64,000 nt of DNA from Arenibacter sp. F20364 (lineage in GTDB: Bacteria > Bacteroidota > Bacteroidia > Flavobacteriales > Flavobacteriaceae), in NCBI RefSeq assembly GCF_023015905.1, contig NZ_JALKBD010000020.1, positions 1 to 64,000 on the forward strand, read 5' to 3'. The position numbers and the translations under genes are program-made. Position 1 is the stretch's first letter. Every line of letters begins with the position of its first letter. The notes under the pieces are model-generated. The model saw nothing but the letters and a program-made list of their open reading frames with translations, ran no database searches and was not told where the DNA came from. This document shows positions 56,561 to 64,000 of this stretch, piece by piece.

Positions 56561-57715
56561 ATGTCAAGTAAGAAAGAATTACGAATAGGAATGGTAGGTT
56601 ATGGATTTATGGGAAGAACCCATTCCAATGGCTATCGGAGAGTTGGCAATTTTTTTCCCGAATTGGAATATCAACCTGTATTAAAAGCAATTTGTGGGCG
56701 TAATCAGGAAAGGACCCAAGCTTTTGCCGATCAATGGGGCTATGAGACCATAGAGACCGATTGGAGAAAGCTGATTGCCCGCGATGATATTGATGCCATA
56801 GATATATGTACTCCCAACAATATGCACGCCGAAATTGCCATTGCTGCGGCAGAAGCCGGAAAAATGGTTTTGTGTGAAAAACCTTTGGCACGTACGGTTG
56901 CGGAAGCCCAACCTATGGTGGATGCCATTGAAAAAGCAGGAGTTCCCAATACAGTGTATTTCAATTACAGGAGATTGCCATCGGTGACATTGGCAAAACA
57001 ACTTATAGATGCTGGTAAATTGGGTAAAATATTTCATTATAGGGCTAATTTCCTGCAGGATTGGACCATTAGTCCAGAACTTCCACAAGGAGGTGAGGGA
57101 CTTTGGAGATTGGATAATGATGCGGCTGGATCCGGAGTTACGGGCGATTTATTGGCCCATTGTATAGACACTGCCATGTGGCTTAATGGAGGAATAAAGG
57201 ATGTGTCTGCCATGACCGAAACCTTTATTAAAGAAAGAATACATACCGGTACAGGAGAAAAACAGGAGGTAACTATAGATGATGCCTGTATGTTTCATTG
57301 TCATTTCGATAATGGCTCTTTGGGCCTTTTTGAGTCCACCCGCTATGCTAGAGGGCATAAGGCTTTATATACTTTTGAAATAAATGGAGAGCATGCCTCC
57401 ATAAAATGGAACTTACACGATTTAAGTCGCTTGGAGTATTTTGACCATAGGGATGAATCCCAGGAAAGGGGATGGCGTTCCATTCATGTAACAGATGGTG
57501 ACCATCCTTATATGGATAAATGGTGGGTACCAGGACTGTCTATTGGGTATGAGCATAGTTTTGTACATCAAATAGCAGATTTTCTCAAAGCCCTTCAGGA
57601 AGGGAAACCATGCTCACCTACATTTAGGGAAGCTCAGGAAACACAGAAAGTTTGCGAGGCCGTTTTGGAGTCGGCAAAAACCAAATCTTGGAAAGATACG
57701 GGTGTAACATGGTAA
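56561..57715 (+). CDS. Gfo/Idh/MocA-family oxidoreductase
   Basis: A 384-residue NAD(P)-dependent sugar oxidoreductase. The Rossmann loop is [15 protein letters not shown]. The catalytic EKP motif is in [10 protein letters not shown]. The C-terminal alpha/beta domain carries [17 protein letters not shown] with the conserved Asp-x3-His-like residues. A C-terminal stretch [21 protein letters not shown] closes the fold. Members oxidise or reduce hydroxyls of sugars, sometimes as intermediates in keto-glycoside cleavage. It is the third gene of the plus-strand operon, 65 bp after the isomerase. A second member of the family is at 60009-60980. Confidence 0.92.
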   Translation: MSSKKELRIGMVGYGFMGRTHSNGYRRVGNFFPELEYQPVLKAICGRNQERTQAFADQWGYETIETDWRKLIARDDIDAIDICTPNNMHAEIAIAAAEAGKMVLCEKPLARTVAEAQPMVDAIEKAGVPNTVYFNYRRLPSVTLAKQLIDAGKLGKIFHYRANFLQDWTISPELPQGGEGLWRLDNDAAGSGVTGDLLAHCIDTAMWLNGGIKDVSAMTETFIKERIHTGTGEKQEVTIDDACMFHCHFDNGSLGLFESTRYARGHKALYTFEINGEHASIKWNLHDLSRLEYFDHRDESQERGWRSIHVTDGDHPYMDKWWVPGLSIGYEHSFVHQIADFLKALQEGKPCSPTFREAQETQKVCEAVLESAKTKSWKDTGVTW

Positions 57716-57747
57716 CCTCAAACTTTCCCGAGTTTGGGAAGTCCATT

Positions 57748-57777
57748 GTTTAAAAATTGAATTGTCAATTTTTAAAC
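57748..57777 (+). terminator. AT-rich hairpin inside the plus-strand operon
   Basis: A perfect 12-bp stem GTTTAAAAATTG / CAATTTTTAAAC with a 6-nt loop, followed by TTT. It lies in the 102-bp gap between the Gfo/Idh/MocA gene and the alcohol dehydrogenase gene. It may attenuate expression of the later genes or mark a processing site. Weak because it is almost entirely A-T. Confidence 0.35.
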
Positions 57778-57817
57778 TTTAATTTGAACTGGAAATTAAA
57801 ATAAACAAATTATTGCT

Positions 57818-58930
57818 ATGAGTAATTCGATAAAAGGCTTTTGTCTTCAGACCAATGAGAAAATATATCCAAATACCGGTCAATCGGTACTTAGTAATTC
57901 AGCGGTTGTAGATATGGAAATCCCACCATTAAAGGAGGGGGAAATACTGGCCAAAACATTGTATACCGGAATCTGCGGTTCAGACAATAGTGCAACGATA
58001 GGCAAGGCCAATTTTGATTGGGTGCAACGTCCTAGGGTAATTGGGCACGAGTTTAGTGCAGAGGTTTTGGAATTGGGGCCTGGTGACCATGGTGACCTTA
58101 AGGTGGGCGACATTTTTACTCCCTTGGCCATGTTGGGTTGTAGGGATGAGGAATGTCCGGCCTGTAGTGTATCCAAATGGAATTTATGTCCTAATAAAGA
58201 AATAATCGGTTTTCACAGAAACGGAGGCTTTGGACAACAAGTAGTGTTGGAGTCGGATCGTGTAGTGCCTTTGATGAAAGGTTTAACCCCGGCCCAAGGT
58301 GCCTTGGTGGAGCCTTTATCCATTATTACCAATGCGCTATATAACAAATGCGATATTAAACCTGGGCAGGACGTGGTAGTAACAGGCTGCGGAATTATCG
58401 GAATGATGTCGGCCGAAGTTGCCCGTGCGGCCGGAGCTAGAGTTGCTGTAACAGGAATTGCCCACGATCGGGATATCAGATTGAAAAGAGCCAAGGAAAG
58501 AGGTTTCATTACCATAGAAGTGTCACCGGAAAACTCGTTGACCACCCAATTGAAAAACGGCATTACCGATGATAACGGTGTTCCGTTTGGATCAAATGGA
58601 AAGGTAGATTTGCTAATAGAATGTTCAGGTGTTCCACCAGTATTAACAGAAGCGATTGGTGTTGTTAAACCTGAAGGAGATATATGCGTTATTGCCACTT
58701 ACGGAACGGATGTACAGATAAATGCCACTCACCTTACCCGTACCTCCTTAAATATGAGGGGATCTATGGGGTCTTGTAGGGCAGATTATATGGCCGCCCA
58801 AAAATTGATGGTAACCGGTATATTTCCTTCCGAACATTACACCGATTACTATGATTTTAAAGATATCAATCAAGCATTTGAAGATTCTATAAAGGCTAAT
58901 AATATGAAGGCCGTGGTAAAAATGAACTGA
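57818..58930 (+). CDS. Zinc-dependent sugar alcohol dehydrogenase
   Basis: A 370-residue medium-chain dehydrogenase. Catalytic zinc ligands are Cys53 (GICGSDN), His77-Glu78 (GHEF) and Glu165 (ALVEPLSI). The structural zinc site has four cysteines (108, 113, 116, 124). The Rossmann loop is VTGCGIIGMM. The family (sorbitol/threonine dehydrogenase-like) oxidises polyol or sugar hydroxyls with NAD. It follows the hairpin at 57748-57777 and precedes the epimerase by 62 bp. The specific substrate is not known, but the neighbours suggest a sugar acid or keto-sugar. Confidence 0.92.
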   Translation: MSNSIKGFCLQTNEKIYPNTGQSVLSNSAVVDMEIPPLKEGEILAKTLYTGICGSDNSATIGKANFDWVQRPRVIGHEFSAEVLELGPGDHGDLKVGDIFTPLAMLGCRDEECPACSVSKWNLCPNKEIIGFHRNGGFGQQVVLESDRVVPLMKGLTPAQGALVEPLSIITNALYNKCDIKPGQDVVVTGCGIIGMMSAEVARAAGARVAVTGIAHDRDIRLKRAKERGFITIEVSPENSLTTQLKNGITDDNGVPFGSNGKVDLLIECSGVPPVLTEAIGVVKPEGDICVIATYGTDVQINATHLTRTSLNMRGSMGSCRADYMAAQKLMVTGIFPSEHYTDYYDFKDINQAFEDSIKANNMKAVVKMN

Positions 58931-58992
58931 TAATTCATTGTACCTTACACGGGCATACAACATAATATCAAATAAAACTAGCATTAAAGATT

Positions 58993-60012
58993 ATGCACAA
59001 AATATTCATTACCGGAGGTACCGGCTGTATAGGATCGGTTACTATTTATAAGCTATTACAATCAAAGGAGGTTGGGAAAATTGTTATTGCAACCCGCTCC
59101 AATAATGTAGATCCGTTAAAACTATGGCTTCCGGGAGATTTGGATTCCCGCTTGGAGTTCGTTACTCTTGATGTTTCCAATTATCAGGAAATGGAAAGGG
59201 TATTGTTAGAAGTGGACCCAACGCATATTATTCATTTAGGGGCGTACCAAAGTCCGGATTGTTCCCGCGATCATATTGGCGGAATGGAAATCAATACTGG
59301 AGGTACAATGGCACTTTTTGATGCCGCCGAGAAATTATCCAATCTCAAGAGATTCGTATTTGCCAGCTCTGCGGCAGTATACGGTATGAGGTCTATGTAT
59401 CCGCAAGATGTTATAGGTGAGGATGTTCCATTGGCACCACCCAACCACTATGGTATTTGGAAATTATCGGGAGAGCATTTGGCCCGTTTGTTTCACGATA
59501 ATACCAAAGTGCCTACGGTTTGTCTACGGTTGAACACTACCTATGGAAAAGGAAGGGACAAAGGAAAGACCTCTGCCCCTACGAATGCTTTAAAGGCAAT
59601 CGTCTTAGGAGCCGTGGAAGGAAAGGTAATTCCTTTTGAAATGCCATATCAAGGAAGGGAAAACTATCATTTTGTGGAGGATGTGGGAGCTCAATTTGCT
59701 GCATGTGCATTACAGGCTTATGAAGGTTTTGGTGCTTTCAATATACAAGGTGAAACCATTCCTATTACATCATTCCTGGAGCTTATTAAAGAACAGGCTA
59801 CCTCTTTGGGTATGGGCGAATATGTATCATTGTCTGTTGCTGAAGCTGCCCCACCTAATCTATTTGTTTGCGATCTGGATCACAGTAAAATAGCAAAAAC
59901 ATTCAAGGATTTGCCATTGACCGAAATAGCAGAGGGAATACGAAATTCGTTGATAGAGTTTAAGGCAATGGCGGAAAAGGGCACATTAAAATATTCTACG
60001 GCTGCCTCATGA
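58993..60012 (+). CDS. NAD-dependent epimerase/dehydratase
   Basis: A 339-residue extended SDR. The cofactor motif FITGGTGCIGSVTIY is at residues 5-19, DVSNYQEM is the adenine-site block, FASSAAVYG contains the serine, and YGIWK contains the active-site Tyr and Lys. Some members act on free or CoA-linked sugars rather than nucleotide sugars, for example oxidising uronates. It overlaps the next gene by 4 bp (ATGA at 60009-60012), showing translational coupling. Confidence 0.9.
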   Translation: MHKIFITGGTGCIGSVTIYKLLQSKEVGKIVIATRSNNVDPLKLWLPGDLDSRLEFVTLDVSNYQEMERVLLEVDPTHIIHLGAYQSPDCSRDHIGGMEINTGGTMALFDAAEKLSNLKRFVFASSAAVYGMRSMYPQDVIGEDVPLAPPNHYGIWKLSGEHLARLFHDNTKVPTVCLRLNTTYGKGRDKGKTSAPTNALKAIVLGAVEGKVIPFEMPYQGRENYHFVEDVGAQFAACALQAYEGFGAFNIQGETIPITSFLELIKEQATSLGMGEYVSLSVAEAAPPNLFVCDLDHSKIAKTFKDLPLTEIAEGIRNSLIEFKAMAEKGTLKYSTAAS

Positions 60013-60980
60013 AAAATACAGGAATAGGTTTTATAGGTGCCGGTGATATCGCCAATTTACATGCAGAGGCCATTAATAGTTTGCCAGGGGCGCAACTAGT
60101 AGGACTTTGGAACAGAACCTTTGAAAAAGGGGCGAAAAAAGCAAAAATTTTCGGCTGCAAGACTTACAAAACGGAAGATGAATTATTTCAAGACCCGGAA
60201 ATCGATGCTGTTTTCATATTGACCAATATGGAAACGCATTGCGATTATACCATTAGGGCTGCCAAGGCAGGAAAGCATATTTTGGTAGAAAAACCGGCAG
60301 CTTCCAATATAGAAGAACTGGAGTTGATGCAGGAAGCCGTAATTAGAGCTGGCGTTAAATGTATGCCGGTCCATAATTATATATACGAACCTGGGATAAA
60401 AAGGGCTAAAGCCATGATTGAAAGTGGAAAACTGGGTGATATATCCCAGTTTTATATGATGTACAATATACATCATGCTGATGATGTTAGGGCCAGATAT
60501 CCTGGGGTGATCCGGCAGATATTGACCCATCATAGTTATACCATGTTGTATTTGGCAGGACAGCCCAAAACAGTTTCTTGTTTAAAACATACCGTAGATA
60601 CGACTATAGCCCCACAGGAAAATGTTGCCATGGCCAATATTCAAATGCAAAACGGTACTTTGAGCCATTTATCGGCAAGTTTTGCCAATGATGATCACGC
60701 TGGGGATCCATGGACATGTATTATAAAAGTCATCGGTACAAAGGGCAGTACACGTTACAGCTACAGGGATTGGGTAATCAATGAGCGTAATGGCCCGCAT
60801 TCACAAACCTATTACAGTTATCCTGAATCCATAAAAAATACGGCAACACATTTTATCAACAATGTATTGCGTAATAATGAGGCACCACTTTCCAGCCTAG
60901 AAGATGCTATTACTTGCCAGCGAATAATAGAGGCTTGTGAAAAATCTGAAAAGGAAGGAATTCACGTGAATATCAATTAA
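60009..60980 (+). CDS. Gfo/Idh/MocA-family oxidoreductase (second copy)
   Basis: A 323-residue NAD(P)-dependent oxidoreductase. The Rossmann loop is FIGAGDIANLHAEAI, the EKP motif is in ILVEKPAASN, and MPVHNYIYEPG with HHSYTMLYLAG supplies the conserved histidines. It is shorter than the copy at 56561 and clearly from another branch. The start codon overlaps the epimerase stop (ATGA), so the two enzymes are likely made in step. In keto-glycoside pathways two Gfo/Idh/MocA enzymes are often used at different stages; that role is only inferred. Confidence 0.92.
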   Translation: MKNTGIGFIGAGDIANLHAEAINSLPGAQLVGLWNRTFEKGAKKAKIFGCKTYKTEDELFQDPEIDAVFILTNMETHCDYTIRAAKAGKHILVEKPAASNIEELELMQEAVIRAGVKCMPVHNYIYEPGIKRAKAMIESGKLGDISQFYMMYNIHHADDVRARYPGVIRQILTHHSYTMLYLAGQPKTVSCLKHTVDTTIAPQENVAMANIQMQNGTLSHLSASFANDDHAGDPWTCIIKVIGTKGSTRYSYRDWVINERNGPHSQTYYSYPESIKNTATHFINNVLRNNEAPLSSLEDAITCQRIIEACEKSEKEGIHVNIN

Positions 60981-60993
60981 TTATATACTAAGA

Positions 60994-63900
60994 ATGATGA
61001 ATATCAGTAAAAACGTTGCTTGGGGAAAGATTTTCCCAATGCTTTTCCTAGTCCTTGGCTTTTCCAGCTGTAGCAAAGAGGAAGACAACACTTTAAAAAT
61101 TACACCTAATTCCCATATTGTATTGGTGGGGAATAATTTGGGATCCCGTATGTTGAACTTTGGGCATTTCGAAACTGAAATGCAACTTCGTTTCCCCAAT
61201 GATTCCTTGTTTATCCGGAATATGTGCGATGGAGGGAATACACCTGGTTTTAGGCCACATGCCGCAAGAAATTCGCCTTGGGCATTTCCAGGTGCCGAGA
61301 AATACGAGCATGAGTCTGGGCAAGCTATCCATTTTGTTGAGGATGAAGGTGGGCATAGAGGAGGTCCGATAGGACACTTTCCTTCTCCAGATGAATGGAT
61401 TACAAGTTTAAAAGCGGATATCATTATCGGATTTTTTGGGTATCCCGAATCTTTTGAAGGCCCGGATGGGGTAGATAATTATAAGGAGGAACTGCGTGCC
61501 TTTATCCAGCATACAAAAAGTCAAAAGTATAATGGTACCACAGCACCTCAATTGGCACTGGTATCTCCAATAGCCTATGAAGATTTATCTGCAAAGATGG
61601 ACCTTCCCGATGGGAAAAAGGAAAATGCAAACCTGGAACTGTATACGAAGGCAATGCAAGAAATTGCGGCCGAAGAGGGGGTACTTTTAGTGGATGCTTT
61701 TGAACCGACCAAGGAATGGTACCAGACAGAAGGTACGGATTTAACACAGGACGGATTTCAGTTGACGGATTATGGATATCAGAAGTTTGCCATGTTGTTG
61801 GCCGATAAAGTTTTCGGAACTAATGAAAGCAGGGCTGAAGAGAATCGAGAATTGGTACTTGACGCTGTAAAAGAAAAAAACTGGTTCTGGCACAATGATT
61901 TTAAAATTCCAAATAGTGTTCATGTCTATGGTAGACGTTATGATCCATTTGGACCCGATAATTACCCTTACGAAATTGAGAAAATACGTCAAATGACAGC
62001 TATAAGGGATACGGCCATTTGGGAGGCCTTGCAGGGTAAAAAAATGGATTTGGCCAAAAGCGATGCCCAAACCAGAACATTGCCAGAAGTTGAGACCAAT
62101 TATAAGCCCAGCAATAAAAATGGAACCCCGGAATATTTATACGGACAGGATGCATTGAACAAGATTAAGCCGGCACCTGGCTATAAGATAGAACTTTTTG
62201 CCTCAGAGGTAGAGTTCCCAGACCTTGCCAATCCCGTACAGGTTTCCTTCGATAACAAGGGAAGACTTTGGGTTGCAGTTATGCCAAGTTACCCACATTA
62301 CAAGCCAGGTGATAGTAAGCCCAATGATAAGTTACTTATATTGGAAGATACTGACGGGGATAATAAGGCCGACAAACAGACAATTTTTGCAGACGGACTT
62401 CATTTGACCATTGGTTTTGAATTTGCACCGGAAGGGGTTTATTTATCCCAGGGTACCAATCTAGTTCTTTTAAAGGATACCGATGGGGACGACAAGGCAG
62501 ATGTTAAGGAAATTGTACTTAGTGGTTTTGACGATCATGATACGCACCATGCTATAAGTGCTTTTACGACAGATCCTTCCGGAGCCATTTATATGGGTGA
62601 AGGTACATTTCTTCATACCAACGTAGAAACGGCATATGGTCCTGTTCGTGGAACCAATGGTGGTTTCTATCGTTACAGTCCCCAACGCCATTATTTGGAG
62701 CGTACTGCCCAATTGGCAATTCCAAATCCTTGGGGTATTGCCTTCGATGATTGGGGGCAACCATTTTTTGAACATACATCAGGCCCTTCGGCTACTTGGA
62801 TGATGCCGGGAACCATAATACCGCGGTACGGGAATAGTTCCCCAATACCTGAAAATCTTATAGAAAAGAAACATTTGGTTAGGCCTACTTCGGGACTTGA
62901 ATTTGTTTCAAGCCGCCATTTTCCAGAAGCCTCACAAGGCAATATGTTGATCGCAAATACCATAGGGTTTTTAGGGATTAAGGAGCATTCCATGGTAGAT
63001 GACCCTAAAACGGCAGGTTACTTAAGTAGACATCAAGAAGACCTGATTTCTGCTACAGATAAGAATTTTAGACCTGTAGACCTAGAATTTGCTCCGGACG
63101 GTTCCTTGTACTTCATAGATTGGCACAATGTACTTATTGGCCATATGCAGCACAATGCACGTGATCCCCTTCGCGATCATGCACATGGACGGGTGTACCG
63201 AATAACGTATCCATCCAGACCTCTGGTAGAACCTGCCAAGATCGTTGATGCCAGTATTGACGAATTGTTGGATAATCTTAAACTTCCCGAATACCGTACC
63301 CGATACAGGACCAAAAGGGAATTGCGTGCTAGGGATGCATCTGAGGTTTTATCAAAATTAAAAACCTGGGTAGCGGGATTGGATAAAAATGATGCTAAGT
63401 ACGAACACAATCTATTGGAAGCCTTATGGGTTACTTGGGGCTTGAATGAAGTTGACGGGCAATTGCTTGAACAGCTGCTCAATTCAAAAGATTTCAGGGC
63501 CCGAACAGCTGCTGTTGGTGTTCTACGCTATGCCGGGCACCAGATTCCGAATCAAGCAGATCTTCTTATGATAGCTGCGAAAGACGACAATCCCAGAGTA
63601 AGATTGGAAGCCTTGGTTGCCGCTTCCTGGTTGGGTAGGGATGTAGGAATTCCCATTATCACCGAAGCAGGCAAAAAGGGATTGGATAAATGGATGGAAA
63701 AGCCTTATGAAGCGGCTATTGCCCATTTAAATGGTCACAAAGTAGGGGAAGAGCCCAAAGAGGTGATTAAGACCGATTTAAAGGGCAAAGACTTGGAACT
63801 GCTGGTAGCGGGAAGGGAAATATATATGAGGGATGGTTATTGTGCCACCTGTCACCAAGCCGACGGTCAAGGGCTGGAGGCCTCAGGGTTTCCTCCACTT

Positions 63901-64000
63901 GCAGGATCGGAATGGGTAACCGGTAATGTGGATAGACTTATTAAGTTGACCACCAAGGGTCTCATGGGACCTATTGAGGTCAATGGCAAGACTTATCCAG
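60994..64000 (+). CDS. Large lipoprotein: SGNH-like domain, beta-propeller, HEAT repeats and cytochrome c (cut by window end)
   Basis: An open frame of at least 1002 residues running off the window, so its end is unknown. The leader is a lipoprotein signal (FLVLGFSSC, Cys26). Residues of about 40-280 form an SGNH-like domain, but the nucleophile block reads HIVLVGNNLGSRM with Asn-Asn where Asp-Ser is expected, so it lacks the catalytic serine. Residues of about 375-740 form a PVC-type membrane-bound dehydrogenase beta-propeller (DNKGRLWVAV, LILEDTDGDNKADK, LVLLKDTDGDDKADV, PDGSLYFIDWHN). HEAT-like helices follow (ARTAAVGVLRYAGH, VRLEALVAASWLG), then a cytochrome c motif CATCH (Cys950, Cys953, His954). 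This could be a haem-linked sugar dehydrogenase. It is 13 bp downstream of the second Gfo/Idh/MocA gene. Confidence 0.88.
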   Translation, partial: MMNISKNVAWGKIFPMLFLVLGFSSCSKEEDNTLKITPNSHIVLVGNNLGSRMLNFGHFETEMQLRFPNDSLFIRNMCDGGNTPGFRPHAARNSPWAFPGAEKYEHESGQAIHFVEDEGGHRGGPIGHFPSPDEWITSLKADIIIGFFGYPESFEGPDGVDNYKEELRAFIQHTKSQKYNGTTAPQLALVSPIAYEDLSAKMDLPDGKKENANLELYTKAMQEIAAEEGVLLVDAFEPTKEWYQTEGTDLTQDGFQLTDYGYQKFAMLLADKVFGTNESRAEENRELVLDAVKEKNWFWHNDFKIPNSVHVYGRRYDPFGPDNYPYEIEKIRQMTAIRDTAIWEALQGKKMDLAKSDAQTRTLPEVETNYKPSNKNGTPEYLYGQDALNKIKPAPGYKIELFASEVEFPDLANPVQVSFDNKGRLWVAVMPSYPHYKPGDSKPNDKLLILEDTDGDNKADKQTIFADGLHLTIGFEFAPEGVYLSQGTNLVLLKDTDGDDKADVKEIVLSGFDDHDTHHAISAFTTDPSGAIYMGEGTFLHTNVETAYGPVRGTNGGFYRYSPQRHYLERTAQLAIPNPWGIAFDDWGQPFFEHTSGPSATWMMPGTIIPRYGNSSPIPENLIEKKHLVRPTSGLEFVSSRHFPEASQGNMLIANTIGFLGIKEHSMVDDPKTAGYLSRHQEDLISATDKNFRPVDLEFAPDGSLYFIDWHNVLIGHMQHNARDPLRDHAHGRVYRITYPSRPLVEPAKIVDASIDELLDNLKLPEYRTRYRTKRELRARDASEVLSKLKTWVAGLDKNDAKYEHNLLEALWVTWGLNEVDGQLLEQLLNSKDFRARTAAVGVLRYAGHQIPNQADLLMIAAKDDNPRVRLEALVAASWLGRDVGIPIITEAGKKGLDKWMEKPYEAAIAHLNGHKVGEEPKEVIKTDLKGKDLELLVAGREIYMRDGYCATCHQADGQGLEASGFPPLAGSEWVTGNVDRLIKLTTKGLMGPIEVNGKTYP

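Noticed and set aside
58213-58698. 161-codon minus-strand frame inside the zinc dehydrogenase gene
   Set aside because: Antisense shadow of a complete gene.

Overview
The window looks like chromosome of a marine flavobacterium (Bacteroidota, Flavobacteriaceae-like). Pointers are the AT-rich base composition, weak Shine-Dalgarno signals, at least one TAnnTTTG -7 promoter element, many lipoprotein signal peptides, a two-component sensor with a Reg_prop beta-propeller, and sulfatases plus alpha-L-rhamnosidases of the kind marine Bacteroidota use on algal sulfated polysaccharides. The species cannot be named from this sequence. I saw no rRNA, tRNA, CRISPR array, intact transposase or SusC/SusD pair.

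Layout. 1-1.2 kb is decayed DNA with gene remnants. 1.2-11.7 kb is a sulfated-rhamnoside block: two sulfatases, a GMC oxidoreductase, a GH78 rhamnosidase, a divergent GH78-like protein and L-rhamnose mutarotase. A 17-nt motif lies upstream of three of its transcription units. 11.9-15 kb carries fructose-1,6-bisphosphatase, an aldo/keto reductase and a flavin reductase. 15.1-17.4 kb is katG. 17.8-23.6 kb holds a methyltransferase, a YfcC-type transporter, an AHSA1 protein, a GNAT acetyltransferase, an exported sugar isomerase-like protein and a phosphotriesterase/lactonase. 23.7-27.7 kb is a light and DNA-damage island: an iron-sulfur-less photolyase relative, a photolyase with apparently swapped domain order, and the SRAP protein YedK.

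28.2-40.3 kb holds a PAS histidine kinase and then a self-contained envelope system: a propeller histidine kinase and NarL-type regulator, an S41 hydrolase fused to a CBM48-like domain, a three-repeat beta-helix lipoprotein, a small membrane protein, a DUF2807 lipoprotein and a divergent S41 protease. A 23-nt element occurs before every transcription unit of this block; I consider it the best candidate here for an undescribed system. 40.3-48.7 kb is mixed housekeeping and hydrolytic genes, including a UvrC-like nuclease with a damaged exonuclease domain and a short-chain dehydrogenase preceded by a chain of three-codon ORFs.

49.2-64.0 kb is a carbohydrate oxidation and isomerisation cluster around an AraC regulator. 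One arm (minus strand) is MFS transporter, TIM-barrel isomerase and ThuA lipoprotein, closed by a terminator. The other arm (plus strand) is ThuA lipoprotein, TIM-barrel isomerase, Gfo/Idh/MocA, zinc alcohol dehydrogenase, NAD-dependent epimerase, Gfo/Idh/MocA, and a very large lipoprotein with a propeller and cytochrome c that runs off the window end. The gene content resembles oxidative (keto-sugar) glycoside degradation, but the substrate is not evident.
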